The notes under the pieces: generated by a model
What the model was told of the DNA's origin: nothing
The model's input: only the letters and a program-made list of their open reading frames with translations
Database searches by the model: none
Program-made: the position numbers and the translations under genes
Shown here: piece by piece, positions 20,193-27,957 of the stretch
Layout: each line of letters starts with the position of its first letter
Position numbering within the stretch: position 1 is the stretch's first letter
Assembly: GCF_006715485.1 (NCBI RefSeq)
Contig: NZ_VFNH01000001.1
Span: 930,001-994,000, forward strand
Length of the DNA: 64,000 nt
DNA from: Herbaspirillum sp. SJZ107
Lineage (GTDB): Bacteria > Pseudomonadota > Gammaproteobacteria > Burkholderiales > Burkholderiaceae_D
Direction of reading: 5' to 3'

Positions 20193-21326
20193 GTGTACGG
20201 CGTCTTCGCCAGCTGGCGCTCCACCCGGCTGTACCTGCTGGCCTGGCTGATGCTCGGCCTGCTGCTGGCGGCCATGCTCGCCGCCGGCGGCGCCGACTGG
20301 GGCGCCAGCCTGCTGTTCGCGGTGCCGCTGGCCATCGTGTATGCGTATGCCACCGGCTATTCGGCCTATTACGTCTGCCGCGCCTATCCGCTGGGCCAGG
20401 CGCCGCTGCCGGCCATCGTCGCCGGCGCCGGCCTGAGCGCAGCCTGCGTCGCGGCCCTGTGGTGCGCAATCGGCCTGGCGTGGCGCAGCCTGCTGGCGTC
20501 GCTGCGGCTGACCCTGGGCGCGCAGCCGGCCGCGGAGCTGCACAGTGAGCTGGCGACGGGACTGCTAGCGGGCGCACCGCAGTTGGCGCGATTGCTGGCG
20601 CCGATGTTCGGGCTGGGCGTGATCCTGTACGGGCTGGCGGTGGCAGTGAATTATCTGGTGCTGGAATCCGAGCGCGTGCGCCGGCTCGAGACCCAGGAGC
20701 TGGAGACGCGCCTGATGGCGCGCGATGCCGAGCTGCGCATGCTGCGCACCCAGGTCGATCCGCACTTCCTGTTCAACAGCCTGAATTCGATCAGCGCCCT
20801 GACCGCGCTCGATCCGGCCGGCGCGCGCGCCATGACGCTGCGCCTGGCCGAGTTCTTCCGCCACAGCCTGGGCCTGCAGGCCGACCGCAAGGTCACGCTG
20901 GATACAGAACTCGAGCTGGTGCGCCACTTCCTGGCGATCGAACAAGTGCGCTTCGGCGAGCGCCTGCGTGTCGCGATCGACGCCGAAGCCGATGCCTTGT
21001 CCTGCCTGCTGCCGCCGCTGCTGCTGCAGCCGCTGGCCGAGAACGCGGTGAAGCACGGGATCGGGCGCATGCTGGAACCGGGGCTGGTGCGGATCGAGGC
21101 GGCGCGCGCCGGCTCGCTGCTGCGCATCCGCATCGAGAACGACGTCGATACGGACGAGGCGGACGAGGCGGGCGCGCCCGGCGGGGCCGGCATCGGCGTC
21201 GACAACGTGCGCCGGCGCCTGGCCGCGGCCTATGGCCACGAAGCGGGCGCGCGCTGGACCAGGGAAGGAGGACGCTTCCGCGTGGAGCTGGTGCTGCCCG
21301 CGGAGACCGGATCGGAGGGCGAATAA
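20193..21326 (+). CDS. LytS/AlgZ-type sensor histidine kinase
   Basis: Membrane histidine kinase of 377 residues, GTG start. Four or so membrane helices occupy residues 10-160, with no large sensor domain. The phosphoacceptor is His191 in RTQVDPHFLFNSLNSIS, the hallmark of the His_kinase (LytS/YpdA) family. The ATPase domain shows LQPLAENAVKHGI (N box) and GGAGIGVDNVRRRL (G box). The response regulator starts 3 bases after its stop. With the two LiaF-like genes upstream it appears to form a four-gene signalling unit. Confidence 0.93.
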   Translation: MYGVFASWRSTRLYLLAWLMLGLLLAAMLAAGGADWGASLLFAVPLAIVYAYATGYSAYYVCRAYPLGQAPLPAIVAGAGLSAACVAALWCAIGLAWRSLLASLRLTLGAQPAAELHSELATGLLAGAPQLARLLAPMFGLGVILYGLAVAVNYLVLESERVRRLETQELETRLMARDAELRMLRTQVDPHFLFNSLNSISALTALDPAGARAMTLRLAEFFRHSLGLQADRKVTLDTELELVRHFLAIEQVRFGERLRVAIDAEADALSCLLPPLLLQPLAENAVKHGIGRMLEPGLVRIEAARAGSLLRIRIENDVDTDEADEAGAPGGAGIGVDNVRRRLAAAYGHEAGARWTREGGRFRVELVLPAETGSEGE

Positions 21327-21329
21327 ATC

Positions 21330-22082
21330 ATGCGGGTCATCATCGTGGACGACGAAATGCTGGCACGCGCCGTGCTGCGCGAGCACCTGGCGGCGCATCC
21401 GGACGTCGACATCGTGGGCGAGTGCGCCAACGGTTTCGAGGCGGTGAAAGCGATCGGCGAGCTGGCGCCGGACCTGGTGTTCCTCGACATCCGGATGCCC
21501 AAGCTGGACGGCTTCGAGGTGGTCGAACTGGCCGGGACGAAGACCCATTACGTGTTCGTGACCGCCTACGACCAGTTCGCGCTGCGCGCCTTCGAGGTGC
21601 ATGCGGTCGACTACCTGCTGAAACCCTTTGCGCGCGAGCGGCTGGATGCGGCGCTGGCGCATGCGCGCACGCGCCTGCGCGATCCGGGACCGCAGGCGGC
21701 GGGGCTGCAGGCGGTGGTCCAGGAAGCCGCGCAGGAAGCCGTCAAGCAGCGCGGGCCCCTGACCCGCGTGCTGATCCGCGACGGCGCGCGCGTGCACGTG
21801 GTGGCGGCCGCCGACATCGACTACATCGAAGCCCAGGACGACTACATCGCGGTGTGCGCCGGCGGCAAACGCTGGCTGAAGAGCCAGCGCCTGTCCGAGC
21901 TGGAAGGCCAGCTCGACCCGCAAGCCTTCCTGCGCGTGCACCGCTCGTACATCGTCAACGTCGGTGCGGTTGTCCGCATCGAGCCGCTCGGGCGCGACAG
22001 CCATTGCGCGGTGCTGCGCGACGGCACCCGGATCCCGGTCAGCCGCAGCGGCTACGCCCGCGTCAGGGACCTGATCCGGTAG
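21330..22082 (+). CDS. LytTR-family response regulator (AlgR-like)
   Basis: Response regulator of 250 residues. The receiver domain has the acidic pair VDDE near the N-terminus, phosphoacceptor Asp53 (LVFLDIRMP), Thr in FVTAYD and Lys in YLLKPF. The C-terminal LytTR DNA-binding domain spans about residues 145-250 (ADIDYIEAQDDYIAVCAG, FLRVHRSYIVNV, IPVSRSGYARVRDLI). It is the cognate partner of the kinase gene upstream. Targets are unknown; autoregulation of the LiaF-like genes is possible. Confidence 0.95.
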   Translation: MRVIIVDDEMLARAVLREHLAAHPDVDIVGECANGFEAVKAIGELAPDLVFLDIRMPKLDGFEVVELAGTKTHYVFVTAYDQFALRAFEVHAVDYLLKPFARERLDAALAHARTRLRDPGPQAAGLQAVVQEAAQEAVKQRGPLTRVLIRDGARVHVVAAADIDYIEAQDDYIAVCAGGKRWLKSQRLSELEGQLDPQAFLRVHRSYIVNVGAVVRIEPLGRDSHCAVLRDGTRIPVSRSGYARVRDLIR

Positions 22083-22087
22083 TCACC

Positions 22088-24361
22088 TCATGTAGTAACG
22101 TCGACGTCCCACCACTGCGGCAGCAGCGCCAGCACGTCCTGCCGCGCGAAGCGGTCGTCGATCAGCCACACGGTGCCGCGGTCCTGTTCGGTGCGGATCA
22201 CGCGTCCGGCGGCCTGCACCACCTTCTGCATGCCGGGATACAGATAGGTGTAGTCGTAGCCCGCGCCGAACATCGCCTGCATGCGCTCGCGCAGCTGCTC
22301 GTTGACCGGGTTCACCTGCGGCAGGCCGAGGGTGGCGACGAAGGCGCCGATCAGGCGGTCGCCCGGCAGGTCGACCCCTTCGCCGAAGGAGCCGCCCAGC
22401 ACGGCGAAGCCGATGCCGCGCCCATCGGGCGTGAAGCGCTCCAGGAAGGCGGCGCGGTCCGGTTCGCTCATGCGGCGCGACTGGCGCCAGGTCGGGATGT
22501 CCGGGTGCGCCGCCTCGAACGCGTCGGCGGCCTGCTGCAGGTAATCGAAGCTGCTGAAGAAGGCCAGGTAGTTGCCGGGCTTGGCAGCGTACTGGCGCGC
22601 CATCAGGCCGGCGATCGGCGCCAGCGATGCCTTGCGGTGCTGGTAGCGGGTCGAGATGTTGCGCGCCACGTGCACCTGCAGCTGGTGGGCGTGGAAGGGC
22701 GAGTCGACGTCGATCCAGGCGGTGTCCGCCGGCATGCCGAGCAGGTCGGCGAAATAATGCCAGGGCCCGAGGGTGGCCGAGAACAGCGTGGTCGAGTGGG
22801 CGAAGCCGAAGCGCGGTGCCAGGAAGGGCGCCGGCACCACGTTGCGGATGCACAGGACGGTGTCGCGCTCGTCGACCCGGGTCAGGTCGAAGATCGAGTG
22901 CTCGCCGAAGGATTCGGCCAGGCGCTGGAACTGGAGCATGCTGAAGTAGAACTCCTGCAGCGCCGGGTCGAGCGGCACCGGGAAGGCAGCCAGGTGTTCG
23001 GTGATGGCGCTGGCGGCGTTCTGCAGCGCATTCAGCATCTTCTCGGAGACGCCATCCAGTACCTGGTAGGGCAGCGGTGCGGCCTTGCTGGCGTCGAGCC
23101 AGGCGCGCCCGATCTTTTCCAGCGGCTTGGCCAGGTTCGGCGGCGCCACCGCGCGTGCGGCGCGCAGCGCGGCCCGTTCCAGCGTGGCGGTGTACATCGA
23201 GCGCGCGCGCGCGACCAGGTTGTGCGCCTCGTCGGCCAGCACGCTGGTCTTCCAGCCGTTGGCCAGTGCCAGCGCGTACAGCATGGCGCCGCCGTCGAAC
23301 CAGTAATTGTAGTCGCCGACGATGACGTCGCTCCAGCGCGCCATTTCACTGCCCAGGTAGTAGGGGCAGACGTCGTGGGCCAGGCCGATCTCGCGCAGCG
23401 TGGCGCGGTCGAGCACCGGGACATCCGCGGCGACGGCGGCGGCGCGCGCGGCCGGCAGGCGGTCGTAGAAGCCCTTCGCCAGCGGGCAGGCCTCGCCGTG
23501 GCAGGCGGCATCGGGATGTTCGCAGGCCTTGTCGCGCGCGGTGAGTTCCATCACGCGCAGCGGGATGCTGCCGCCTGCCTTGAGCGTCGCGGCCGCGTCC
23601 AGCGCCAGCTGGCGTCCGGGCGTCTTGGCGGCCAGGAACACGATCTTGTCGAGGCCCTCGCGCGGCGTCGCCTTCAGCACCGGGAAAAGGGTGCCGACGG
23701 TCTTGCCGATGCCGGTCGGGGCCTGGGCCAGCAGGCTGCGCTTGCTCGCGTTCGCGCGGAAGATGGCTTCGGCGAGCTGGCGCTGGCCGGGCCGGAAATC
23801 GGCATGCGGGAAGCGCAGCGCTTCGAGGGCGGCGTTGCGCGCGGCGCGGTGCGCCAGTTCCAGCTCGGCCCAGGCCAGGAAGCGGCTGCAGTGCTCTTCG
23901 AAGTGGGCCGCCAGCTCGCTGGCGCTGCGGCTCTCGCGCAGCACGGTTTCCTGCTGGGTCCCGATGTCGAAGTAGACCAGGGCCAGGTTGACGCTGTCCA
24001 TGCCGAGCTGCTGGCACATCAGGTGGCCGTAGACGCGCAGCTGGGCCCAGTGCAGGTGGCGGTGGTTGTCGGGGATGCTGTCGAAGCGGCCGCGGAAGGT
24101 CTTCACTTCTTCGATCAGGTTCTGGTCGGGATCGTAGCCGTCGGCGCGGCCGCGCACGTGCAGCGGGCCGAAGTCGCCTTCGAGCGTCACCTCGGCCTTG
24201 TAGTTATCGTCGCGCCGCGCCGCCACCACGGCGTGGCCCTGGATGCCTTCCTGGGCGGTGGGCGAGGGCGTGAAGCGCAGGTCGAGGTCGCCCTGCTTGG
24301 CGGTGAACTCGCACATGGCGCGCACCGCCACCGTGTAGGTGCCTGCGGTGGCGCTGCTCAT
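22088..24361 (-). CDS. XPD/DinG-like FeS helicase with N-terminal PD-(D/E)XK nuclease domain
   Basis: Predicted 5'-3' DNA helicase of 757 residues. Residues 40-115 match a RecB/Cas4-type nuclease: GRADGYD (Asp74), an E-V-K triplet at 85-87 and QLRVY at 107-111 (the QxxxY motif). The helicase core follows: Walker A QAPTGIGKT near residue 220, a cysteine cluster (KACEH, ACHGEAC, VCPYY) fitting a 4Fe-4S cluster, the DEAH-box motif LADEAHN, and motif VI QAAGRVIRTEQD. It overlaps the upstream VRR-NUC gene by 4 bases and shares its SOS-type promoter. A role in crosslink or structured-DNA repair is inferred. Confidence 0.88.
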   Translation of the reverse strand: MSSATAGTYTVAVRAMCEFTAKQGDLDLRFTPSPTAQEGIQGHAVVAARRDDNYKAEVTLEGDFGPLHVRGRADGYDPDQNLIEEVKTFRGRFDSIPDNHRHLHWAQLRVYGHLMCQQLGMDSVNLALVYFDIGTQQETVLRESRSASELAAHFEEHCSRFLAWAELELAHRAARNAALEALRFPHADFRPGQRQLAEAIFRANASKRSLLAQAPTGIGKTVGTLFPVLKATPREGLDKIVFLAAKTPGRQLALDAAATLKAGGSIPLRVMELTARDKACEHPDAACHGEACPLAKGFYDRLPAARAAAVAADVPVLDRATLREIGLAHDVCPYYLGSEMARWSDVIVGDYNYWFDGGAMLYALALANGWKTSVLADEAHNLVARARSMYTATLERAALRAARAVAPPNLAKPLEKIGRAWLDASKAAPLPYQVLDGVSEKMLNALQNAASAITEHLAAFPVPLDPALQEFYFSMLQFQRLAESFGEHSIFDLTRVDERDTVLCIRNVVPAPFLAPRFGFAHSTTLFSATLGPWHYFADLLGMPADTAWIDVDSPFHAHQLQVHVARNISTRYQHRKASLAPIAGLMARQYAAKPGNYLAFFSSFDYLQQAADAFEAAHPDIPTWRQSRRMSEPDRAAFLERFTPDGRGIGFAVLGGSFGEGVDLPGDRLIGAFVATLGLPQVNPVNEQLRERMQAMFGAGYDYTYLYPGMQKVVQAAGRVIRTEQDRGTVWLIDDRFARQDVLALLPQWWDVDVTT

Positions 24362-26052
24362 GCGGCGTCAAGCTGGGTGTCGAGGATGTCCTGCTGCGCC
24401 CACTGCAGGTAGCAGACGGTGAGCGGCATGCCGTGCGCGGCGCAGTACTCGATCCAGCGCAGCTGGTTGTCCTGCAGGCGGTCGCCGGGACCCTTCACTT
24501 CGATCATGTCGTAGCGCCGGTTCGGGTCGGATTCCGCCGGCCGGAACTGGATCAGGTCGGGGAAGCCGGTGCGGTTGTCGCGCACGTCCTGCAGGATGCG
24601 CTCGCACCACAGCTTCAGGTGCGCGGCCGGAATGCAGGCGAGCGCCAGCGCGATGAGGTCCCAGCCCAGGTAGTCCCAGGACACGAAGGGCGACTGCAGC
24701 CCGGCCTTTTGCTCCCAGGTCGCACGGATGGCGGCGCGGTAGCTGCCGTCGTCCAGGCGAGCAAGGCAGGCGTCGAACTCCGCCTTGCGGCGGCGCTGGA
24801 AGTCGGCACTGTACAGGTCGGCCGGGCCGCGGTGGAAAGGGTGGAAAAAGGCGCCCGGGATGGCGGCGAAGATCGCCGGCCAGCACAGCAGGCCGAACAG
24901 GGTATTCGCGAGCGTGTTCTCGACGTAGAACACGGGCGCCTCCTCGGTGTGCAGGTGCGCCAGTACCACGCCCTCGACGCGCCAGTCGCCACCGGGGCGC
25001 GGCAGGTTCAGGTCGAGGCGGCTGGGCGGCGGCGCACGGCGCGACCTGGTCGCCGGGTGGCCGAGCTTGCGCGCCAGGCGCGGGCCGATGCGCAGCAGGT
25101 GCTGGCGTTCGGCTTCGTTTTCCGGCGCGGCGCTGGCGATCTCGAACAGGGCATACGCCTGGTCGAACTTCTCGTGCTTTTCCAGCACCCGGATCGCGCG
25201 GCTGCGGGCGCCGGGGAAGCGGCACTCGGCATACACGCCGTGCGCCTGCTCCCAGTCCTTCTCCTTCTCCAGCTGCTGGCCGAGCTGGAACAGCAGGCGT
25301 TCGCGCCGGCTGTCGAGCCAGTCGTTGTCGAAGGCGTGCGGCGGCAGCGCGCGCACCGCCTGCAGCACCTCGAGCGCCGGCTCTTCGGCGTAGTAGCGCT
25401 CCTTGCAGGCGTGCAGCAGCAGGTAATGGTCGATGTCGGCGCGGCTGCGGAAACCGCGCGAGGCCGGCGAGAACTCGACCTGTTCATAGCGGAACAGGCC
25501 GAGGTCGGACAGCACGAATTCGGTCCAGTCCTGGCTCAGGTTGCCGAAGAAGAGCAGGCGCAAGCGATCGCACAGCGGTTTCAGCAGGATCGCGAACACG
25601 GTGTCCTGGCAGCCGGCGAACCAGTTCGAAAAAGCGCGGTCCTCGCCGCAATCGGCGCGCAGCGCTTCCAGCTGTTCGCTCTTGCGGGCCTGGCGCTGCT
25701 GCGGCGGCAGCGCGAAGGCCTGGGCGATCTCGGGCTTGGACAGCAGGTCGAACACCTCGTCGAGCGAGACCACCGGATCGAGCGCGATCCAGCCGGTCGG
25801 CAGCAGCGCCTGCGCCGCCTCGAGCGGGCAGCCGATTTCGGCGTAACTCAGTTTGCTGGCGCGGAACAGGTGGCCCTTGCGCATCACCATGCGCACGAAC
25901 AGGGCGCGCGCCGCCTGCGGCAGGGCGGGAAAGCGGGCGATGAAGTCATGCTCGTCGCTGTCGAGCAGGTCGGCGTAGCGCTCGGCGATCCAGTCCAGCA
26001 CGCGCTGGAAGTTATCCAGGTAATAAAACTCGTTTTCCAGAACCCTGATCAT
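24358..26052 (-). CDS. FAN1-like VRR-NUC domain nuclease
   Basis: Homologue of the FAN1 structure-specific nuclease, 564 residues. The C-terminal VRR-NUC domain keeps the PD-(D/E)XK residues: Asp499 in GFPDLIQF and Glu518-Val-Lys520 in MIEVKGPGD, followed by RLQDNQLRW. Ahead of it are an N-terminal SAP-like/helical part with a RKGHLFRASKLSY segment and a helical TPR-like middle. Bacterial FAN1 proteins cut 5' flaps and help unhook interstrand crosslinks. The start at ATG 26052 is preferred over TTG 26064, which lies inside the operator. It is the first gene of a two-gene operon with the helicase. Confidence 0.92.
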   Translation of the reverse strand: MIRVLENEFYYLDNFQRVLDWIAERYADLLDSDEHDFIARFPALPQAARALFVRMVMRKGHLFRASKLSYAEIGCPLEAAQALLPTGWIALDPVVSLDEVFDLLSKPEIAQAFALPPQQRQARKSEQLEALRADCGEDRAFSNWFAGCQDTVFAILLKPLCDRLRLLFFGNLSQDWTEFVLSDLGLFRYEQVEFSPASRGFRSRADIDHYLLLHACKERYYAEEPALEVLQAVRALPPHAFDNDWLDSRRERLLFQLGQQLEKEKDWEQAHGVYAECRFPGARSRAIRVLEKHEKFDQAYALFEIASAAPENEAERQHLLRIGPRLARKLGHPATRSRRAPPPSRLDLNLPRPGGDWRVEGVVLAHLHTEEAPVFYVENTLANTLFGLLCWPAIFAAIPGAFFHPFHRGPADLYSADFQRRRKAEFDACLARLDDGSYRAAIRATWEQKAGLQSPFVSWDYLGWDLIALALACIPAAHLKLWCERILQDVRDNRTGFPDLIQFRPAESDPNRRYDMIEVKGPGDRLQDNQLRWIEYCAAHGMPLTVCYLQWAQQDILDTQLDAA

Positions 26053-26063
26053 CGCCGTCGCCA

Positions 26064-26084
26064 ACTGTACACTTGTACAGTATA
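26064..26084 (-). promoter_or_regulatory. LexA (SOS) box overlapping the -10 of the fan1-like operon
   Basis: ACTGTACACTTGTACAGT at 26064-26081 is palindromic apart from its central two bases and fits the CTGT-N8-ACAG LexA operator of gamma- and betaproteobacteria. On the minus strand the hexamer TATACT (26079-26084) overlaps its edge and looks like the -10 box, so bound LexA would block the promoter. The first ATG is 12 bases beyond the box. No clear -35 is visible. Confidence 0.82.
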
Positions 26085-26164
26085 GCGGCGAGACTTCATC
26101 TCACCCAGCCTTTTTGCCGCTTTTGCGCCACGTTCGTGGTTTTTATGGCTGGGTTGGCGCTGGG

Positions 26165-26944
26165 TTATGGCCGGTTTGGCATCTTTGCGGCGCCGTCCTT
26201 CACCTCGCCGCGCTGGTTGACGTGCTGGATGATGGCCGAGATCAGGGCAACGTCGGTATCGACCGCAGCCGGTGCCGGCTTGGCTTTCTGCGCTGTGGGC
26301 GCGGCGCGGCGGGCATGTGCGGATGCCGGCTGGCGGGCCTCGGCAAGGACGCTGCGTGCGGCCGGCGCGGCCTTCGGCGGCGCCCGGTGCGGCGCGTGGT
26401 GCGTCGGCCGCGTGACCGTTGCGCTGACCGGGACCACGACCGGCGCGTCGGGGCGCGCGGGCACGGGTGCTTGCGGCGGGGCCGGCGTGACGGCCGCGAG
26501 CGCCTGTGCTCCCGGCTGCGCATCGTCCAGCACACGGGCGCCGGACGGCGCCGGCTGTAGCGCCGATGCCGCATCGGCAGCCACCGGCGCGACGTCGACC
26601 ACGGCGGCGCCATGCGTGCGCGGTGGATCCACCTGCAATGCCGGGTTCGGCACCCGATCGGACACGATTTCGAGGGGCACGGCCGGCGGCCCGGCCGGCA
26701 CCCGGCCTTCGAAACCGCTGCCGGTTTGGTCGTGCACCAGCCACGCCACCGCGCCGACCAGGGCGCAGGCCAGCACGCCGCCGCTGCCGTACCAGGCCGC
26801 CCGCGGCAGCCGGGCAAGCGGCCCCGGCTTGCGCGCCTGGCCGTCGAGCATGGCCAGGATATTGATCTCGGCGCCAGTGCGGCGCGACGACGACATCAGG
26901 TTAGGACGCCTGGAGCCGGTTTGATTTTCATCTGTAGGGCGCAC
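26165..26944 (-). CDS. Hypothetical single-pass membrane protein, Ala/Pro-rich
   Basis: Protein of 259 residues, function unknown. A short basic cytoplasmic N-terminus is followed by one membrane helix near residues 53-70 (GSGGVLACALVGAVAWLV) and a long Ala/Pro-rich periplasmic part with many PAPP-type stretches. The last 35 residues form a separate charged segment (DVALISAIIQHVNQRGEVKD). This layout resembles TonB-like or SPOR-like anchored proteins without their C-terminal domains. The GTG start at 26944 is chosen because TAGGAG lies 8 bases upstream. It is divergent from the TagX-like gene, 57 bases away. Confidence 0.7.
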   Translation of the reverse strand: MRPTDENQTGSRRPNLMSSSRRTGAEINILAMLDGQARKPGPLARLPRAAWYGSGGVLACALVGAVAWLVHDQTGSGFEGRVPAGPPAVPLEIVSDRVPNPALQVDPPRTHGAAVVDVAPVAADAASALQPAPSGARVLDDAQPGAQALAAVTPAPPQAPVPARPDAPVVVPVSATVTRPTHHAPHRAPPKAAPAARSVLAEARQPASAHARRAAPTAQKAKPAPAAVDTDVALISAIIQHVNQRGEVKDGAAKMPNRP

Positions 26945-27001
26945 CGTGTTACTCCTAAGATTTGCAGGTTGCTTCTAATTAGAAACAAACCGGAGAAACG
27001 G

Positions 27002-27841
27002 ATGCTGATATTCATCGCATTGTTGTACTTTTGCCTTGCATGCAGCCTGATCTGGCTGCTCGTGTTCCCGGCCGGGCGCGCGTCCCTGCTGCAACTGCTG
27101 GGGACGCTGCAACGGCGGCTGCTGTGGCGTGCCGGTACGCTCCAGCATGCCGGCACGGCCGCCGCCAGCGCCGGCTGGTCCGGCACCCGTGGCCAGTTGC
27201 GCAACTGGCGCAAGCTGCTGCGCCGCCACTGGGCCTTCTGCGCGATCGGCGCGCCGCTGATCCTGATTCCGACGCTGGTGGCGCTGTTGCTGCGCAAGCC
27301 CGACATGCTGCCCGACTACGAGCCGGTCGATACCGTGGTCGACGCCCAGGTCGCCGCGCTGCTGAAAGGCGAGCAACTGGTGCCGCCGGCCGCGCTGCCG
27401 CCGATCGCGTTCAGCACCCGCGAAGTCGAACTGGTGCGGCCGATGCTGGTCAACGCCAGCCGCAACTGGGGCTTGCTGCATCCGGAATACAGCCAGCGGC
27501 TGCTGCTCGCCTTCAAGATCATGAAGGAAAAGTATGGCTACGAGATGGCGCTGCTCGAAGGCTACCGCAGCCCGGCGCGCCAGGATGCGCTGGCACAGAT
27601 GGGGGCGACGGTGACGAATGCGCGCGCCTTCCAGAGCTGGCACCAGTACGGGCTGGCGGCCGATTGTGCGTTCTGGCACGACGGCAAGCTGGTGATCTCG
27701 GAAAAAGACCCGTGGGCCATGCGCGGCTATCAATTGTATGGAGAAGTCGCCGAATCGCTGGGCCTGACCTGGGGCGGGCGCTGGACCATGATGGATTTTG
27801 GCCACACCGAACTGCGCCTGCGCGGCGTGATGCGGCGCTGA
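27002..27841 (+). CDS. tagX: M15-family peptidase, TagX-like (type VI secretion associated)
   Basis: Predicted zinc L,D-endopeptidase of 279 residues anchored in the inner membrane. Two hydrophobic segments (residues 1-20 and about 80-98) precede a peptidase domain with LLEGYRSPARQ, the zinc motif SWHQYGLAADCAF and a distal GLTWGGRW...DFGHTEL. TagX proteins cut peptidoglycan to let the secretion apparatus assemble; the position directly before tssM supports that role here. GGAG lies 7 bases before the start. A phage-type endolysin is less likely because of the membrane anchor and the neighbours. Confidence 0.85.
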   Translation: MLIFIALLYFCLACSLIWLLVFPAGRASLLQLLGTLQRRLLWRAGTLQHAGTAAASAGWSGTRGQLRNWRKLLRRHWAFCAIGAPLILIPTLVALLLRKPDMLPDYEPVDTVVDAQVAALLKGEQLVPPAALPPIAFSTREVELVRPMLVNASRNWGLLHPEYSQRLLLAFKIMKEKYGYEMALLEGYRSPARQDALAQMGATVTNARAFQSWHQYGLAADCAFWHDGKLVISEKDPWAMRGYQLYGEVAESLGLTWGGRWTMMDFGHTELRLRGVMRR

Positions 27842-27957
27842 GCGCGCTCGGTACAGGGGGCATACTTGCCGGTATGCCATTGCTTCATCTCAATAAACGC
27901 GCTGGAAATAGTGCCAGTATGGCCTCTGGCCTTCATCAACTTTCCGAGCGAACCCCT

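Noticed and set aside
21422-24412. A 996-codon plus-strand open frame over the response regulator and helicase
   Set aside because: It covers two real genes in other frames and has no domain of its own.
27002-27841. Phage endolysin as a sign of a prophage
   Set aside because: The M15 peptidase has membrane segments and stands directly before tssM, with no other phage genes nearby.
27859-27878. Hairpin GGCATAC/GTATGCC after the TagX-like gene considered as a terminator
   Set aside because: No T run follows and tssM continues in the same direction 80 bases later, so it is more likely incidental.
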